NCBI GenBank assembly: GCA_946406115.1
Contig: OX291561.1
Span: 7,556,273 to 7,620,272, forward strand
DNA from: Apoda limacodes
Taxonomy: Eukaryota; Arthropoda; Insecta; Lepidoptera; Limacodidae
Length of the DNA: 64,000 nt
Direction: 5' to 3'
This document shows positions 13,016 through 36,185 of the stretch, one piece after another (position 1 is the first letter of the stretch; each line of letters begins with the position of its first letter). The translations under genes and the position numbers were made by a program. The notes below the pieces were generated by a model. It did not search any database. It saw only the letters and a list, made by a program, of their open reading frames with translations, and was not told the origin of the DNA.

Positions 13016-14316
13016 TAAAATTAACGTGTAAATTTTAGATAGTCATTCCAAAATGTCAATAGTGAAATAGTTGCGCATTTTACATAATTAACATGGCTAA
13101 TGAATGAAGTAATTAACAGAGGCTTCTAATATCCATTAATACATGGAAATTACAAAACACTTAGGGATTTTATAATATTGTGACACAGAAATTATGCTGA
13201 ACAAAAAAATGACCGTTACGACATCACTAAAGCAATAGTGAGTCCGCTACAATTTATAATACATTACAGGTGAAGTACCTATTATCTTCTATTAACTGGT
13301 TGAGAACATCAATGTATAGTTACTGGAATTTAGTAACTGAACGTGTAGATAAAAACGAACAGCCCGAAAAAAGTGCTCGAATGGTTATATTTTAGATCTT
13401 CAAATGCTGCAACAACGACCGCAGCAAAGAGTAAGACTTATTTTAGTAACAAAAACAAGAAAAACAAAAATAGATCGACAATATTTTATACCAGGTGTAA
13501 AAAACAGGTCAATTACGAACTCGACTCTTGCGCCTAAGGTTTTAAGCAATATAGAATATTTAAGATTGCGATATAGGATAGATCGGGTAAATACGCCATT
13601 ATTTTTGTACAAATTTTGTGGTTAAATTGTAACATCTAAAGGATTTAAAAAAAATACATGTTTCAAAACTTGTTTTGTCTAGTGCATAACGTTACCCAAT
13701 GAATCTCATTTATTGTATTTAATGCAATTAAAATACTGGAAGTGACCATTATTTCAACCCTTGTGCAAATTTTTAACACGGGTATTGCATTTACTTGTTA
13801 TCTAGTGCATTGACTGTAAGTTGTAGCAAAAATTTTAAATAAAATGATTCTAATTTCATGGCCTCCCATAGAATCATTATAGCATGTAATATAAAAAATT
13901 ACGAAATGACGTCAGAAACCAGTAATATAAACAAATAAAAATGTGGTCACATTACAGCAAACCATAACCACAGATCGTCAATTTCAAAATATTAAAAATT
14001 CTAATTTCGCCATTACTAACGCGTTATGCGAAAATTGCACATTTAATTTTTTCTATTTGTCAAAGTCCTAATAGACTTACTGTAGTATTCAATATTGTAA
14101 ATTAGTAAAGGCAGATAAGGTTTAAATTCGTATGAGTAATGCCAATTGAATAAATTGTATTTGGTCATCAAAATAAAATTGGTTTTTTTCATTTGACAGA
14201 TAGGTTGGTTGAAACAGTCAAGAAAGTTCATAAGATAAAATTAATACGTTATATTAATAATTTTGTTACAAAGAGCAAATAATATATTGATGATACTAGA
14301 TTGCAATCACTTCAAT

Positions 14317-14500
14317 AGGGTTCCGTACCCAAAGGGTACAAAACGGGACCCTATTACTAAGACTTCGCTGTCCGTCCGTTGGTACCAGGCTGTATCTCAT
14401 AAACTGTGATAGTTAAAAAGTTGAAATTTTCACAGATGATGTATTTCTGTTGCCGCTATAGCAACAAATACTAAAAAAGAATTACAAAGAACCCTTACAG
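14317..14500 (+). repeat. GGGTTCCGTACCC-type dispersed repeat
   Basis: It starts AGGGTTCCGTACCCAAAGGG and continues with ACGGGACCCTATTACTAAGAC and a CTGTCCGTCCG stretch, a very widespread non-coding repeat of moth and butterfly genomes. Related pieces occur at about 50868-50905, 61285-61450 and 62600-63077 in this window. Confidence 0.6.
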
Positions 14501-15948
14501 TTTCGTGATGTCTGTCAGTCCATATTTCAAAATCTATTAAGACGACACCGCTGCAATTTAGCACAAGTATAGACAATTTCACACTATAAAAATATAAATC
14601 AATATATCTTATCACATATATATCAACATTTGAAAGGGTAACTTATCATATAGCAATATGGATCAATATGTTTAGTCAGAGCATAATAAGACCCTACGCC
14701 TGGTATGTCAATCCCGCAAAAACATGGCGGGCGTGGCTCGTGGCAAACTTTTTTTTTTTAGGAATGGGTTGGTGTGGCGTATATAAAAAATAACTGCCAA
14801 TTTTAATGTTCTTCTTTTTTGCCTTTGGAAGTTATGGTTATGTGACGTATGTTGGGGTCATTTGGCGGTAATAGAAGGCCATGTTGCATTTGACCATTTA
14901 GTAATATAATATACCTACAGTTCAGATAATACTACAAACTTAAATTGATACAAAACTTGAAAAAAAAAATTAAAAACTTGCACTGAAAGGGATGTAATTA
15001 CCCCTATTTTTATAAATTATGGGAAGTTTTAGCAATTTTTTTATTTCATTTAAAACTGTCTAACCTTACTTAGAGTAGGGTTCTGTACCTGTTACTATTA
15101 TAGTTATTTAAGTCTGCAAAAAAGCTAAAATTCTTTTGGTATGCATCTCAAAAAGTACCTATATACATAACCAAAGAAAGTTTTGAAATTTTTGAAAGTG
15201 ACTAATCAATATGTAAATTTGTTTAGAATTTTCCGATAACGCGTTCAGGGTGACATCTTGTCCAACACGAACTAAACTATAAAGAACCCATTCCTTTTGC
15301 TCTAAAATCTGAGTAGGTTACGTAATACAGGTGAATAATATTAGCTGGAATAACTAAATTTAAACTTGTAGGGGTAAGGAGAACTAAAAAAGAAAAAAAA
15401 CTAAGCGTCTACACACGACAGAAAGCTAAAGTAGTAATCTAATACAGAACATTATTTGAGTATCCAGTTTAAACATTCAAAAGCATAAAGGTACACTTTG
15501 TAAGTCACATAGCATTTTATAGTGAGTCTTTAGGCAAGAGAAGATTTCAAGGTCGAATCTAATGCAACGTTTTTATAAACGCTTCTGACGCAAAAAAGAC
15601 GAAAAATAGATACTTGGCCAGAGATAATAATTGTATATTATTGTATAATGTAGAAAATAAATGTATGCGAAAGAATTTGACATGAAGTGTGTATCATATT
15701 AACAATTATATATTGCTATATCAACAGAGTACACTATATGGCAAAAGAAATCACTTCAACGCCATCTATCAGATATGAGTGACACTACATACCTATCAAT
15801 GCTACCGGCCAATCAATCCCAACTAGGTCATAACAATAGCATTTTTCTTCTTTACTAAATTAAATATATATATATATTATAATTATTTTTCTTTACAATG
15901 TCGAAAATCAACGTCAATGATACTTATTCCCTTAAAGAGTTAACTAAC

Positions 15949-26757
<10,809 letters not shown>

Positions 26758-27104
26758 TTCTGACCAAAGAAATTCAGTTTTCTATCTGTATATAACTAAA
26801 AATTGAAATATCACTAAAACCTCGTGGCTATAAACCAAAGAAGTCGATGAGTGAATTCACAGATTACAATAAAGAAAAAGAAATAAAATAAAACAAATAA
26901 AAAAAATAAAATAGCAATTGTCTACAGTCATCAATGTTACCCAATTAAGAAAAAAATGTGGTTAAATCGTTTAATTAAATAGGTACCTATTATCTGTGAT
27001 TAAGTACTTGGTCTATGACTTTCTTGCTTTGGTATGCTCTAAGGCTCTGGTGCGTTGTACCATTATTGGTATTCGGATTCCATATCTTGAGTTTAGCGAT
27101 TGTC

Positions 27105-27208
27105 TCTAGGTGCATTTTGTTGACTGCTTCAATGCGTTTAAGGTCATTATCTAGGTGTCGTTTATCTTTAGGTGCATTTTGTTGACTGCTTTAATGCGTT
27201 TAATGTTA
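27105..27208. repeat. Tandem duplication, ~60 bp x 2, upstream of NAA15
   Basis: TCTAGGTGCATTTTGTTGAC...TGCTTCAATGCGTTTAA recurs as TTTAGGTGCATTTTGTTGAC...TGCTTTAATGCGTTTAA about 60 bases later. The pair lies about 350-450 bp upstream of the NAA15 start codon, inside its likely promoter region. Confidence 0.75.
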
Positions 27209-27290
27209 TAATCCAGCTAAGTTAAAAAAGTAAATTCTGTATGACTATAAATAGTTCAACGTCAACCAACCTCTTTCCGTAATGGAAGAT

Positions 27291-27455
27291 GGCGGAAGCA
27301 CAGCAGCAAGTTAGGACATCGACGCGGGTGATCAGCGGAAGCGGTCTATTCAGGCTTCGAGCGATTCGGAATTATCTCCTTCAGAAAGTTACGACCACGT
27401 GTCAGTGAGTAAAAATTTGAATTTTTATCGCAACAATTAAGTTTTTTAACAAATT
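27291..27455 (+). pseudogene. Broken short reading frame (retroelement 5' part or divergent first exon)
   Basis: A frame starting ATGGAAGATGGCGG reads ten codons, hits TAG, and continues protein-like (SSDSELSPSESYDHVS) to a donor-like GTGAGT. It may be the degraded start of the DIRS-like element downstream, or a dead first exon divergent from NAA15 (start codon ~530 bp away). Neither is proven. Confidence 0.2.
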
Positions 27456-27869
27456 TGATACAGTCTTGGGGTAAAGAGAACTTGGTTAATTCTGTTGGAT
27501 CGGCATCTGACCCTTAGCCAACGCCAAATTAACCCCTTTCGATGTCGGGTCCTAGTTTATCTAACGAGCCACTGATTTCACAACAACCTACAATTTGTAA
27601 AAAATCGATGTCTCTACGACTGTTAAGGACCACATTTACCTTAAATCGAAGTCTCGCTTAAATAATATAATGGGTATGTAAAAATTATCATCTTTATTAT
27701 ATTAGTCATGATCGGAATTCTATTCGGTTCTCTGAATAATAAGAGAAATCAACCAAAGAACAATTTAAATAGCACAATTCCCAAATCAAAACGCGCAGCG
27801 ACCACAATTTTAAAAAATATCGTTTTGTTACCCCAAATAAAGATAAAAGTGTAGAGCATGACTACAAAC

Positions 27870-28615
27870 ATTTTCGAGCCGGGTGTCTGAAACAATTTGA
27901 AAATACTTGGCGCGATTTAGGAGCGCTGCAAACTATATGCAACCCTTTGATTATTTTCCTTTTGTGTTAAAGCCGCTATATCCATCGCCTTCAAAATTGA
28001 AAAAATACAAAATTAAGAGCTCGGATGACCGAACAAATCAAGTATGTGCTATCTCCTATCTAGTACCGAAATTTGACGGCTAATTTTCAACTTGAAAGAC
28101 CTAAACAGATTCGTTAATCCGAAAGCATTTCAGTTATTCAGTCACTTTCGTGTACCGAGCTTCCTACAGAAGGAAGATTAGTTAGGAAAAATAGATCTGA
28201 GCCAGACGTATTTTCACTCTAGTATATCTTACGAGCACCGAAGGTTTTTGAGATTGAATTACAACAGAAAATTTCTTCAGATGACTTGCCTGCCCTTTGG
28301 TCTTTCTTTCATCGGCTCTAAGATCATTCAATATGGTCACCAACTGAATCGCAGAATATCCTCGAGCACACATCAGGTGCGTGGTCTATTTGTATGATTT
28401 TTTGTTAGCAAATCAATCGCAGCAAGTATTTCGCACAAATGTTGCCTTTACAGTTTAGCTGATGCAGACACTTGGCTGGATGATCAACCATGACATGTCC
28501 GTGCTGGTTCCGACACTAAGTTTAGAATTCCAAGGCGTCACATGGGACACCAAGCAAAACACAAGGTCCCTGTCGGAACCGAAGTGCCTAACACTTACTA
28601 CTATTACTTTTATGG
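27870..28615 (+). pseudogene. DIRS-like retrotransposon reverse-transcriptase remnant
   Basis: Translations in shifting frames give, in order: AGCLKQFENTWRDLGA (~27878-27925), YLVPKFDG (~28060), KIDLSQTYF with HRRFLRL and MTCLPFGLS (~28185-28300), [13 protein letters not shown] (~28380-28415) and LGWMINHDMS with EFQGVTWDTKQNTRSLSE (~28465-28580). This is the RT order of DIRS-type (tyrosine-recombinase) elements. The normal catalytic YLDDF reads YLYDF here, so the enzyme would be dead even without the stops and frameshifts. Neither a recombinase nor terminal repeats were recognised. Confidence 0.65.
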
Positions 28616-28784
28616 GAAATGTTTTTTTCACTGATATTTGTCATCTTTCAAGAAAATAAACAAGATTGAAAAAATGTCAAAAGGATACAGTTTGATTTGA
28701 TTTATTATTTTATACATGATAAACTTACAATATTTCGTAAAAAGTGGCGAAAGTTGATAAAAATATTTGTTAAAAAGTACATTT

Positions 28785-30810
28785 AAGATGACTTCGTCAC
28801 AGAAAAACGTACGTGCAAGAGAGCAAGTACGTCGGATCTCCTGCAGACAAAATTAGAAAATATGTTGAGCATGGATAAGGAAATGTCAGGATTAGTTGTT
28901 GACATCAACGACTTAAAAGAAAAATATGTTTTTAGATACAAAAATACGAGATGACTTTTTATCCGACGAAAATTTTAATGACAAAAATTATACTTCGATG
29001 GATGAAGATAAAGGCAAGTTTTGAAACCACGAACCCAGCCATAAATTTTAGTACCTCATTCAAACAATGAAAGAAGGATCAAATGCGAGAACACTTGTAG
29101 AAAGTTTTCCATCATCAAAAGAAAATTACATATAGGCCATTGAACAATTAAAGAGTAGATATGCTCAAAAAGACATCTTGGTTGAAGTTTATATACGAGA
29201 ACTATTAAATGTAGTTTATGCACAAGCAAGAGGAGATTTTTATATGTTCGTTCATTATATGATAATTTAACAACATATTAACATGCATTGAAAACTTTAG
29301 GAGAAACAAATAAAAAGGTATGATGCTATGTTGTTTCCTCTTATTGAGTCAGCATTACCTGTAGGTATTTGGTTGGCATGGAGTAGGTATCAGGTAGGTT
29401 GTAGTCAGGGTTCAGAGCAACTGCCACAACTGCTGCGTTTTTTAAGAAATGAGGTAGAAGCGGAAGAGTTTTACATCAAAGCTGAGATTATCGACGATTT
29501 AAAACTAAAAGTTGTAGGTGTGGAATTTGTTGGTCATTCTTTATTTGGCGCTGTTAGAAGAAGAGCTAAAACGCATAAAGTAGCTGGAGTATTAGTAAGT
29601 GATTTAAATGATTCGTTTTGCACAACTATCACAGCTTTGAAAATGAACTTTGCGGATACCAAACCAAAGTTCACGACCCTAAGTTAATAAAGAAATTACG
29701 AAGTCTTAATATAAAAATGAGCGATGCTGGCAATGATGAGGGTCATATAGGTCTTCTTATAGGGTCACATTTTTTAGGCTCTATTTTGACAAACACATCG
29801 TTCCAACTTGAAAAGAATCTACAGTATAAGGACCCGTCCAAAAAATTTTTACTTCATTGTTACAATCTTAATTCTCTCGAAATAAATATCTCTGACTTGT
29901 GGAATTTAGAAAATTTAGGAATCAAAGAGCCACAAGACAAAAAAGGGGAAAAAAGTGGCATGAGATAATCAACGCATTCAATGATAATATAACAGTGAAC
30001 AAAGAAGGACGTTATGAAGTAAGCTTATTGTGGAAGGAAGGAGCTGGAGCCAAATTGTGAACTGGCATATGAATGCTTGAAAACAACACTTGAAAACACA
30101 TGAGCTAAGCCAACCAGGAAATGAAATGGCATAACACGAAGTTTTTCAAAATTGGATAGAAGAGGGTGTTATAAAAGAAGTTAAGCTTGATAGTAAAGAG
30201 ACCGGTCACTACCTTTCACACCATGCCATTATAAAAACATCAAGCACCACAACTAAGATACGTCCTGTGTTTGACGCTTCTGCCAAGGATTATAATGGAC
30301 TGTCACTTAACAATTGCATCGACAAGGAATTAAATATGATAGAGTTGATACCGGCATTGTTAATACGATTCAGAAAAGGAGCCTTTGGTATTACGTCGTA
30401 TATAAGGAAAACTTTGCTACAAAAATCTTTAGCTGAAAGTGATCATGAGTACGTTAAATTCCTTTGGTGGGAAGAACCTGTAGTGTGTAACGGATTAGTG
30501 ACGTACCGGCATAGACAAGATGTGTATGGTTTCAACTGTAGCCCATTTCTTTTAGGTGCAAATGTTGAGCTCCATTTATACAACTGCAACAATTAATCTA
30601 TTAATCTGAATCAACAGCTACAACTCTAAGAGATTCATTCTAGGTGGATAATTGTGTTACCGGTTTTGATACCAGAGAACACTTAGAAAATTTCAACTCA
30701 CAGTCAAAACGAATAATGTTCACTGCTAAATTTGACATAAGAGAATGGAGAATGGTGGGATGGACCGAAGTGGTTACAACTTTGCAAGAAGAGATGGGTA
30801 GTGGGTAAAA
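28785..30810 (+). pseudogene. BEL/Pao LTR retrotransposon, degraded gag-pol
   Basis: Successive blocks match the BEL/Pao order. Gag: ~28785-29400, with LVEVYIRELL and AMLFPLIESALP. Aspartic-protease and linker region: ~29490-29960, with GHSLFGAVRR, HIGLLIGSHF and SDLWNLENLGI. Reverse transcriptase: ~30100-30600, with FDASAKDYNGLSLN, ELIPALLIRFRKG, KFLWWEE and YRHRQ. A piece of the region beyond RT with VDNCVT and TAKFDIREW lies at ~30640-30770. Many stops and frameshifts break it. No LTRs, RNase H or integrase were recognised. It follows directly on the DIRS-like relic. Confidence 0.8.
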
Positions 30811-31135
30811 AACGGGTATGGTAAAAAAGGAAAGGAAATGGTAAAAAAAGGTATTTATTAAAAATACCAATTTATACCCGGTATTTTATATAAATGGTGG
30901 GTATAAATAAATAAAATGTTTTCTTAAATAAATTTAACGTGTATTTGGTAGTAAAACTATTCAAAATGTTAAAGAAACATAGAAAACGCTAAAATTGTTA
31001 AACTTTTAACATAGATGAAACTAAAATCTGGTTATTTATTTACATTATAGCTGTGCATGCTAGCATTATCTCTTAAAAGTATACGATCCTAAGCGCTTTG
31101 TTGCTTTATACAGACGAATTCTGTAGTGTCAATTT
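30811..31135. other. AT-rich non-coding gap
   Basis: This joins the BEL/Pao relic to the inverted LINE fragment. It contains a GGTA/GGGTA-rich low-complexity run at 30790-30900. Nothing else is recognised. Confidence 0.4.
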
Positions 31136-31622
31136 ATTTTAACCACTAAGGTGGCAAACAAGCTTGCGGTCCGCCTGATGGTAAGCGGTCATCGAAGCCT
31201 ATTGACGCATGCAACACCTAGGGTATTACTGACGCGTTTTTGACCCTTCAAAAATCTAGCTTCTTTAACCTAACTTCTCTCTTGAAAAACCTAATCCTGC
31301 AGTTCTTAGAAAAAACTTGGCAAGGAGCTCATTGCACAACCTAAACGTTCGCGGGAGGAAGTTTTTCTGAAATCACACTGTACGTGACCATTTAGGTTCT
31401 AAGATGTGAGGATCAACTCCCTGATGATGGTGAGCGGTGCGATGGTAGAAAGTAGCTTTGTTGAACAATTCCTCAGAACACATCCCATTTTACAAGCGGT
31501 AGAACACACACAGGGGGGCAAAGTCTCTCCTCAGTCTAAAGGTTTCGAAACGGCTAGTAAATTTGGGATCATCGACGATACTCACAGCCCGTCGTTGAAC
31601 TGAGTCAAAAGGGTATCCAGTA
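31136..31622 (-). mobile_element. CR1/jockey-type LINE 3' fragment, inverted
   Basis: This is the reverse complement of 35390-35845: CACTAAGGTGGCAAACAAGC at the left (the 3' tail) through TTCGCGGGAGGAAG, CACACAGGGGGGCAAAGTC and TCGACGATACTC on the right. It is shorter and more diverged than that copy, with no intact frame. Confidence 0.8.
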
Positions 31623-31739
31623 TCCTGGTATTTACTAATAAAACAATATTTTAAGCATGTTCTAATAATAAGTATCTAGGGCTGCAGTGTGCAGTAGTTC
31701 TAGTTTTTTATACAAATGGTATCAAATAAAATTTCAAGT

Positions 31740-31842
31740 AAAACAAAAACTTGTTTTTCTAACAACGCCATCTGTCGTCAAGTAGCCTTAGTGTTGCTTA
31801 ATAACGCTAATTGTTGTCAAGTAGCTTTAGTGTTGCTGTGTC
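31740..31842. repeat. Imperfect tandem duplication ~50 bp
   Basis: AACGCCATCTGTCGTCAAGT...AGCCTTAGTGTTGCT is followed by AACGCTAATTGTTGTCAAGT...AGCTTTAGTGTTGCT. Two diverged direct copies. Confidence 0.65.
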
Positions 31843-31959
31843 GGTAATAATAATCGTACTCACCAATAGATGTCAGGAAGTCATATTTTTCAGTTTATCA
31901 TTGTCTGAAAACACAGATAAAACGACGTTCTCTAAAAATGAAACCTAGCTAGATTGATT

Positions 31960-32400
31960 TATTGCCCCCCAAAGCCCTGTACACTAAATTTCATGAAAAT
32001 CGTTGGAGCCGTTTCTGAGATTCAGATTATATATATACTCGTATATAGAAGAATTGCTCGTTTAAAGGTATTAGATTCAGGATTTTGGAAAACCATATAG
32101 AAATAGATATTTGGTTTGAGATCATGTCTACAAAAATGTTTGATCAGTAATTGCAAAAAATAAGTTGATAATTCGTTTGTATTAGGCAATAATGTAATAG
32201 GGAAAAAAAACAATTGTCTGTTTGTCTGTATATATGTTCGGGATAAACTCAAAAAGTACTACATGGATTTACTTCAAATTTGGCACGAATATTATTAAGA
32301 AGTCAGGTCAACATATAGGCTACATATTATCACGCTATCACCTACGGGGAACGAGCAGTGAACCTTTGTTTCTTCAACGCATTATGTAACAACGTGTAAT
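31960..32400. repeat. Dispersed lepidopteran repeats (Helitron/SINE-like)
   Basis: It contains TTTCATGAAAATCGTTGGAG...CCGTTTCTGAGATTC and TTCAAATTTGGCACGAATAT...TATAGGCTACATATTATC, phrases typical of short non-autonomous elements in moth genomes. Boundaries are approximate. Confidence 0.45.
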
Positions 32401-34300
32401 CTAACGACGCATATTTTACCTGCTTCTTAATTATTAATTATTCTACTCAAACATAACCATTTATTTTATGTTAAAAAATCGTGTAAAGTCATAACTTAGA
32501 TGTGTAATAATTTTTCACCATATAAAAATGTTTCCTATTTGCTAACTAGATGGGGTTGGCGTCGAATTAGATCGCGCTATGGTTTCGTTCACAAAAAGTG
32601 ATGTTATAGTATAGCGTTCACGCAGACGACGTCGCGGGCAGCAGCCAGTTTATCATATTGATAAATATACTCAAAGTGATTTCAAGGTCATATATTGTTA
32701 CCTGGCATCAGTCAAACATGTCTACCAGCGGCTAATGGCGCGCCCTGCTTGATAAACGATATGAAACGTGTATTTCGCTAAACGAGTCCGATCAAAATAA
32801 AACTTTGAAATCAGAAAGAACCCTGAATATTATTTGTAGATATGTCAGATTTGACCTAAAGAGAGCAGGAAAGTGCTTCTTTTTTTTTCACTGTTCTACG
32901 TCTAATACGTGTAGCTTACCACATATTCATATTGATAGAAGATATTGATATTTCATTGCTTAATTATTTGTCTCAAAATTATGTTGAAATTTTTAAAACA
33001 AAGTAAACATATATCTGGCTTATTTTTAAACCACTATAACATATTTTAAGGTAGATGAATGAGATGGCAATATTTTCCTTGAGAGTTTGAAAATTGATTT
33101 TGACATTCATTTTACTGTTTTTTTTTAAAAAGCTTTAAACACCGTGTTTATTACTCTTATATTCGAACTATAGTTATCGTTTTATGCAAGTCCTTTTTTA
33201 GGTACTTTGAGTAGGAACTTATATGTCTACCAATATAGGTCTACCAGTTCTTATTAAGCTTGTGAAATTTACATTGAATTTGTCACTGAAGTAACGTAGA
33301 ACGTTTTTTTGGCATATCTTGCATAGAACAAAATGTATGAACATAAAGTTTATGACGTCACTTACTATCGATCGAAAAAAAAATCATAGACTTGTTGCTT
33401 TTCTATGCTATCGGTACCATCGCCAATCCACTGTGGAACGTCGAAACGAAAATCATCTATGCATAAGGTAGCCATATTGCAACATTACAAACGCTATTAC
33501 TTTTTCATATTCGTTGAACTTGCGTTCGCCAAGCTTGGTGATTGCAAATGGCGGCTTGAAATTTTATTGTGGATATTTTTTAAATTTATAAAGATTTTAA
33601 GTAATGTCTTAATTACGTATTTAAATGTGGTGTTTGTATTTAATATTCGTATAATAGGTAGGTATCCATTTGACTTTGATATGAAGAAATATACCTACCT
33701 GAAAAAGATGCTTATTAGGTACCTATGTTGAATCTTTGATTATTGTTATATTTTCACACCATAAGCAACCTTTTGTAATTAAATATGTTGGTGTTATTTA
33801 AAATCTGTGTTATAAGTATTAGTCTTATAACTAATTTAACAAATTCATAGTAAATGTATAGCCAGATTTTCATAACTAGAAAGTTTATAAGTAAGTACCT
33901 AATATTTTCACAACAAAATATTTAAGATAAATTAGGTATCTACATAAAACATAAAAACATTTCAATATTCAATACAATAAATTCTTATATTCTTAATTCT
34001 AAAACCAACGATGAGTAAGTTGAATGAAAATAAAAATCATAATATCATACTCGACTTAAATAAAATAGAAACATCACATTCCATAGCATAAACAATAAAC
34101 AAAAACATTAGCGATTTTCGATAATTGGCACAAATAATGTAGAATTTTCCAGACGACGCCCACGATACAGTGATGGTTATGGACCACGCCAGAAGAATTC
34201 AATATAAAGATTTAATACAGGGCTTTATTTTTTATTATATTTATCACAAACAATGTATTATTTAAATCCAATGTTTGTTTACATAAATTCATATTTTTAT
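32401..34300. other. AT-rich intergenic DNA
   Basis: Open frames here (the longest ~108 codons at 33405-33731) have AT-driven composition (K, I, F, Y, L) and no recognisable motif. A short GC-richer patch at ~32570-32760 contains GACGACGTCGCGGGC. Nothing further is supported. Confidence 0.4.
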
Positions 34301-34302
34301 AT

Positions 34303-35862
34303 GGTGACTTGGCCCACAGTGCAAAAGAGAAAGCCGATCTATTGGGCAGTCTCTTTGCCTCTAACTCGAATGTGAACGACGAAGGCGCTGTACCACCTAG
34401 TTTACCGTGGTGCGGTAAGACGATGCCGGAAATCTCTATAACACAGCGCGAGGTCCAGCGGGCGTTGCTTTCCTTAGACGTTCATAAGTCGAGTGGGCCA
34501 GACGGCATTCCAGCAGTGGTGCTTAAGCAGTGTGCTCCTGAGTTATGTCCTGTACTCACACGCCTCTTCACGCTTTCCTACCACACTAGGCAATTTCCGT
34601 CTTCATGGAAGACTGCGAATGTGCACCCGGTGCCCAAAAAGGGCGATAGATCAGATCCATCGATTTACAGGCCTATCGCTATAACCTCTCTCCTCTTCAA
34701 GGTGATGGAGCGTGTGATCAACACACAGCTTTTGAGATACCTAGAAAAACACGACCTGATCAGTGACCGTCAATATAGCTTGCGCCACGGTCGCTCAACT
34801 GGTGACCTTCTAGTGTATCTCACACACTGATGGGCACTAGCCATTGAGAGTCAGGGGGAGGCATTGGCATGTAGCCTAGACATAGCGAAGGCGTTCGATC
34901 GGGTCTGGCACCGGGGTCTTCTATCGAAGTTGCCATCTTACGGAGTGCCCGAGGCATCCCACGTTCCGTTGTGGAGGAAAAGCGTGAAGAACTTGTGTCT
35001 CAAATCGAGATCGGTCTGTCCAAGGTCTCTGACTGGGGGCGGGAAAACTTGGTCCGATTCAACCCTACAAACACACAAGTCTGCGCGTTCACCGCTAAGA
35101 AAACCCCATTCACTGTAGTCCCACAATTCCAGAACACTCCCCTCTCCATCTCCAAGAGAATTGGGATCCTTGGCGTTGACATCTCCAGCGATGTTCAGTT
35201 CCGAGATCATTTGCTAGACAAGGTAAAGCTGGCGTCCAAAAAACTTGGTGTAATCAACAGAGCGAAGCAGTACTTCACGTCGGGGCAAAGTTTGCTTCTT
35301 TACAAGTCGCAAGACCGGCCCCATATGGAGTACTGCTGCCATCTCTGGGTGGGTGCACCCGGATACCAGCTTGGCCCTTTTGACTCGGTTCAACGACGGG
35401 CTGTGAGAATTGTCGACGATTCCAAACTCACTTGCGGTATCGAGTCCTTAAGTCTGAGGAGAGACTTTGCCTCCCTGTGTGTGTTCTACCGCTTGTACAA
35501 TGGATTGTGTTCTGAGCAATTGTTCGAAATGATACCCACGGCTACTTTCTACCATCGCACCGCTCGCCATCGACAGGGAATTCATTCTCACACTTTGGAA
35601 CCGAAATAGTCGCGTACAGTGCGGTTTCAGAGAAACTTCCTCCCGCGAACGCTTGGGTTGTGGAATGAGCTCCCTGCCAAGGTTTTCTCTAAGGACTACA
35701 GTATGGGGTTCTTCAAAAAAGAAGTTATTAGATTTCTGAAGGGTCGGCAACGTGCGAGTGATGCCCCTGGTGTTGCAAGCGTCCATAGGCTACGGTGACC
35801 GCTTACCATAAGGCGGACCGTAGGCTTGTTTGCCACCTTAGTGGTATAAAAAAAAAAAAAAA
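34303..35862 (+). pseudogene. CR1/jockey-type LINE, internally deleted ORF2 with poly(A) tail
   Basis: Translation gives the start of reverse transcriptase: HKSSGPDGIPAVVLKQC, FPSSWKTANVHPVPKKGDRS, YRPIAITSLLFKVMERVI and the RQYSLRHGRST block. A TGA follows at 34828. The frame then resumes with CSLDIAKAFDRVWHRGLL. At ~34960 it jumps straight to the thumb/C-terminal part (GRENLVRFNPTNTQVCAFTAKK ... RPHMEYCCHLWVGAP ... LCVFYRLYNG). The palm segment with the YADD-type catalytic motif is deleted. The 3' end is GCCACCTTAGTGGTAT followed by an A-run to 35862. There is no endonuclease domain upstream, so the copy is 5'-truncated. It is the longest of several copies in the window. Confidence 0.85.
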
Positions 35863-36185
35863 CGTTAATATACAGCGTTTTCGATACATTAGGAATAAGT
35901 CTACCACGATCGTTTGGAAAACGCTCTCTCTTTAGCGATACGGCACGATTTTTCGATTGTAACTTGTCTAAGGCCCCAGATTAGCATATTTAGGAGAAAC
36001 CTCGGTGGCAACACTGAATATAAATAATCACAACGTTTTATTTCTATGGCAAAAAGTATTGAATTATGGTTGGTTAGTACATACCTACATAAGAAATTTA
36101 CAACAATTACTATTATTTATTTTTAGTTGACTACTTGGACAATATCACAATCAAGCATCTAACAATATCGTAATTGTAATAAGAA

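Larger units (their letters stand above)
12561..15948. other. Intergenic / possible NAA15 terminal intron, no exon recognised
   Basis: This stretch lies below the last recognised NAA15 exon, whose donor at 15948 points into it, so it should be intron for that gene on the minus strand. I looked for the lysine-rich linker and the conserved SSHPWLHEC-type C-terminal segment of NAA15 and did not see them. It holds two dispersed repeats (separate entries) and otherwise AT-rich unique-looking DNA. Confidence 0.5.

Noticed and set aside
13400..13625. Overlapping frames on both strands
   Set aside because: Symmetric low-information pair in AT-rich DNA with no splice context or recognisable motif.
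12561..15948. C-terminal exons of NAA15
   Set aside because: Scanned on the minus strand for the lysine-rich linker and WLHEC-type segment; no stretch matched well enough to report.
28182..28373. 63-codon minus-strand frame
   Set aside because: Reverse-strand shadow of the DIRS-like reverse-transcriptase remnant.
33405..33731. 108-codon plus-strand frame
   Set aside because: Rich in F, I, Y, K and L as expected of AT-rich non-coding DNA; no domain or signal peptide pattern.
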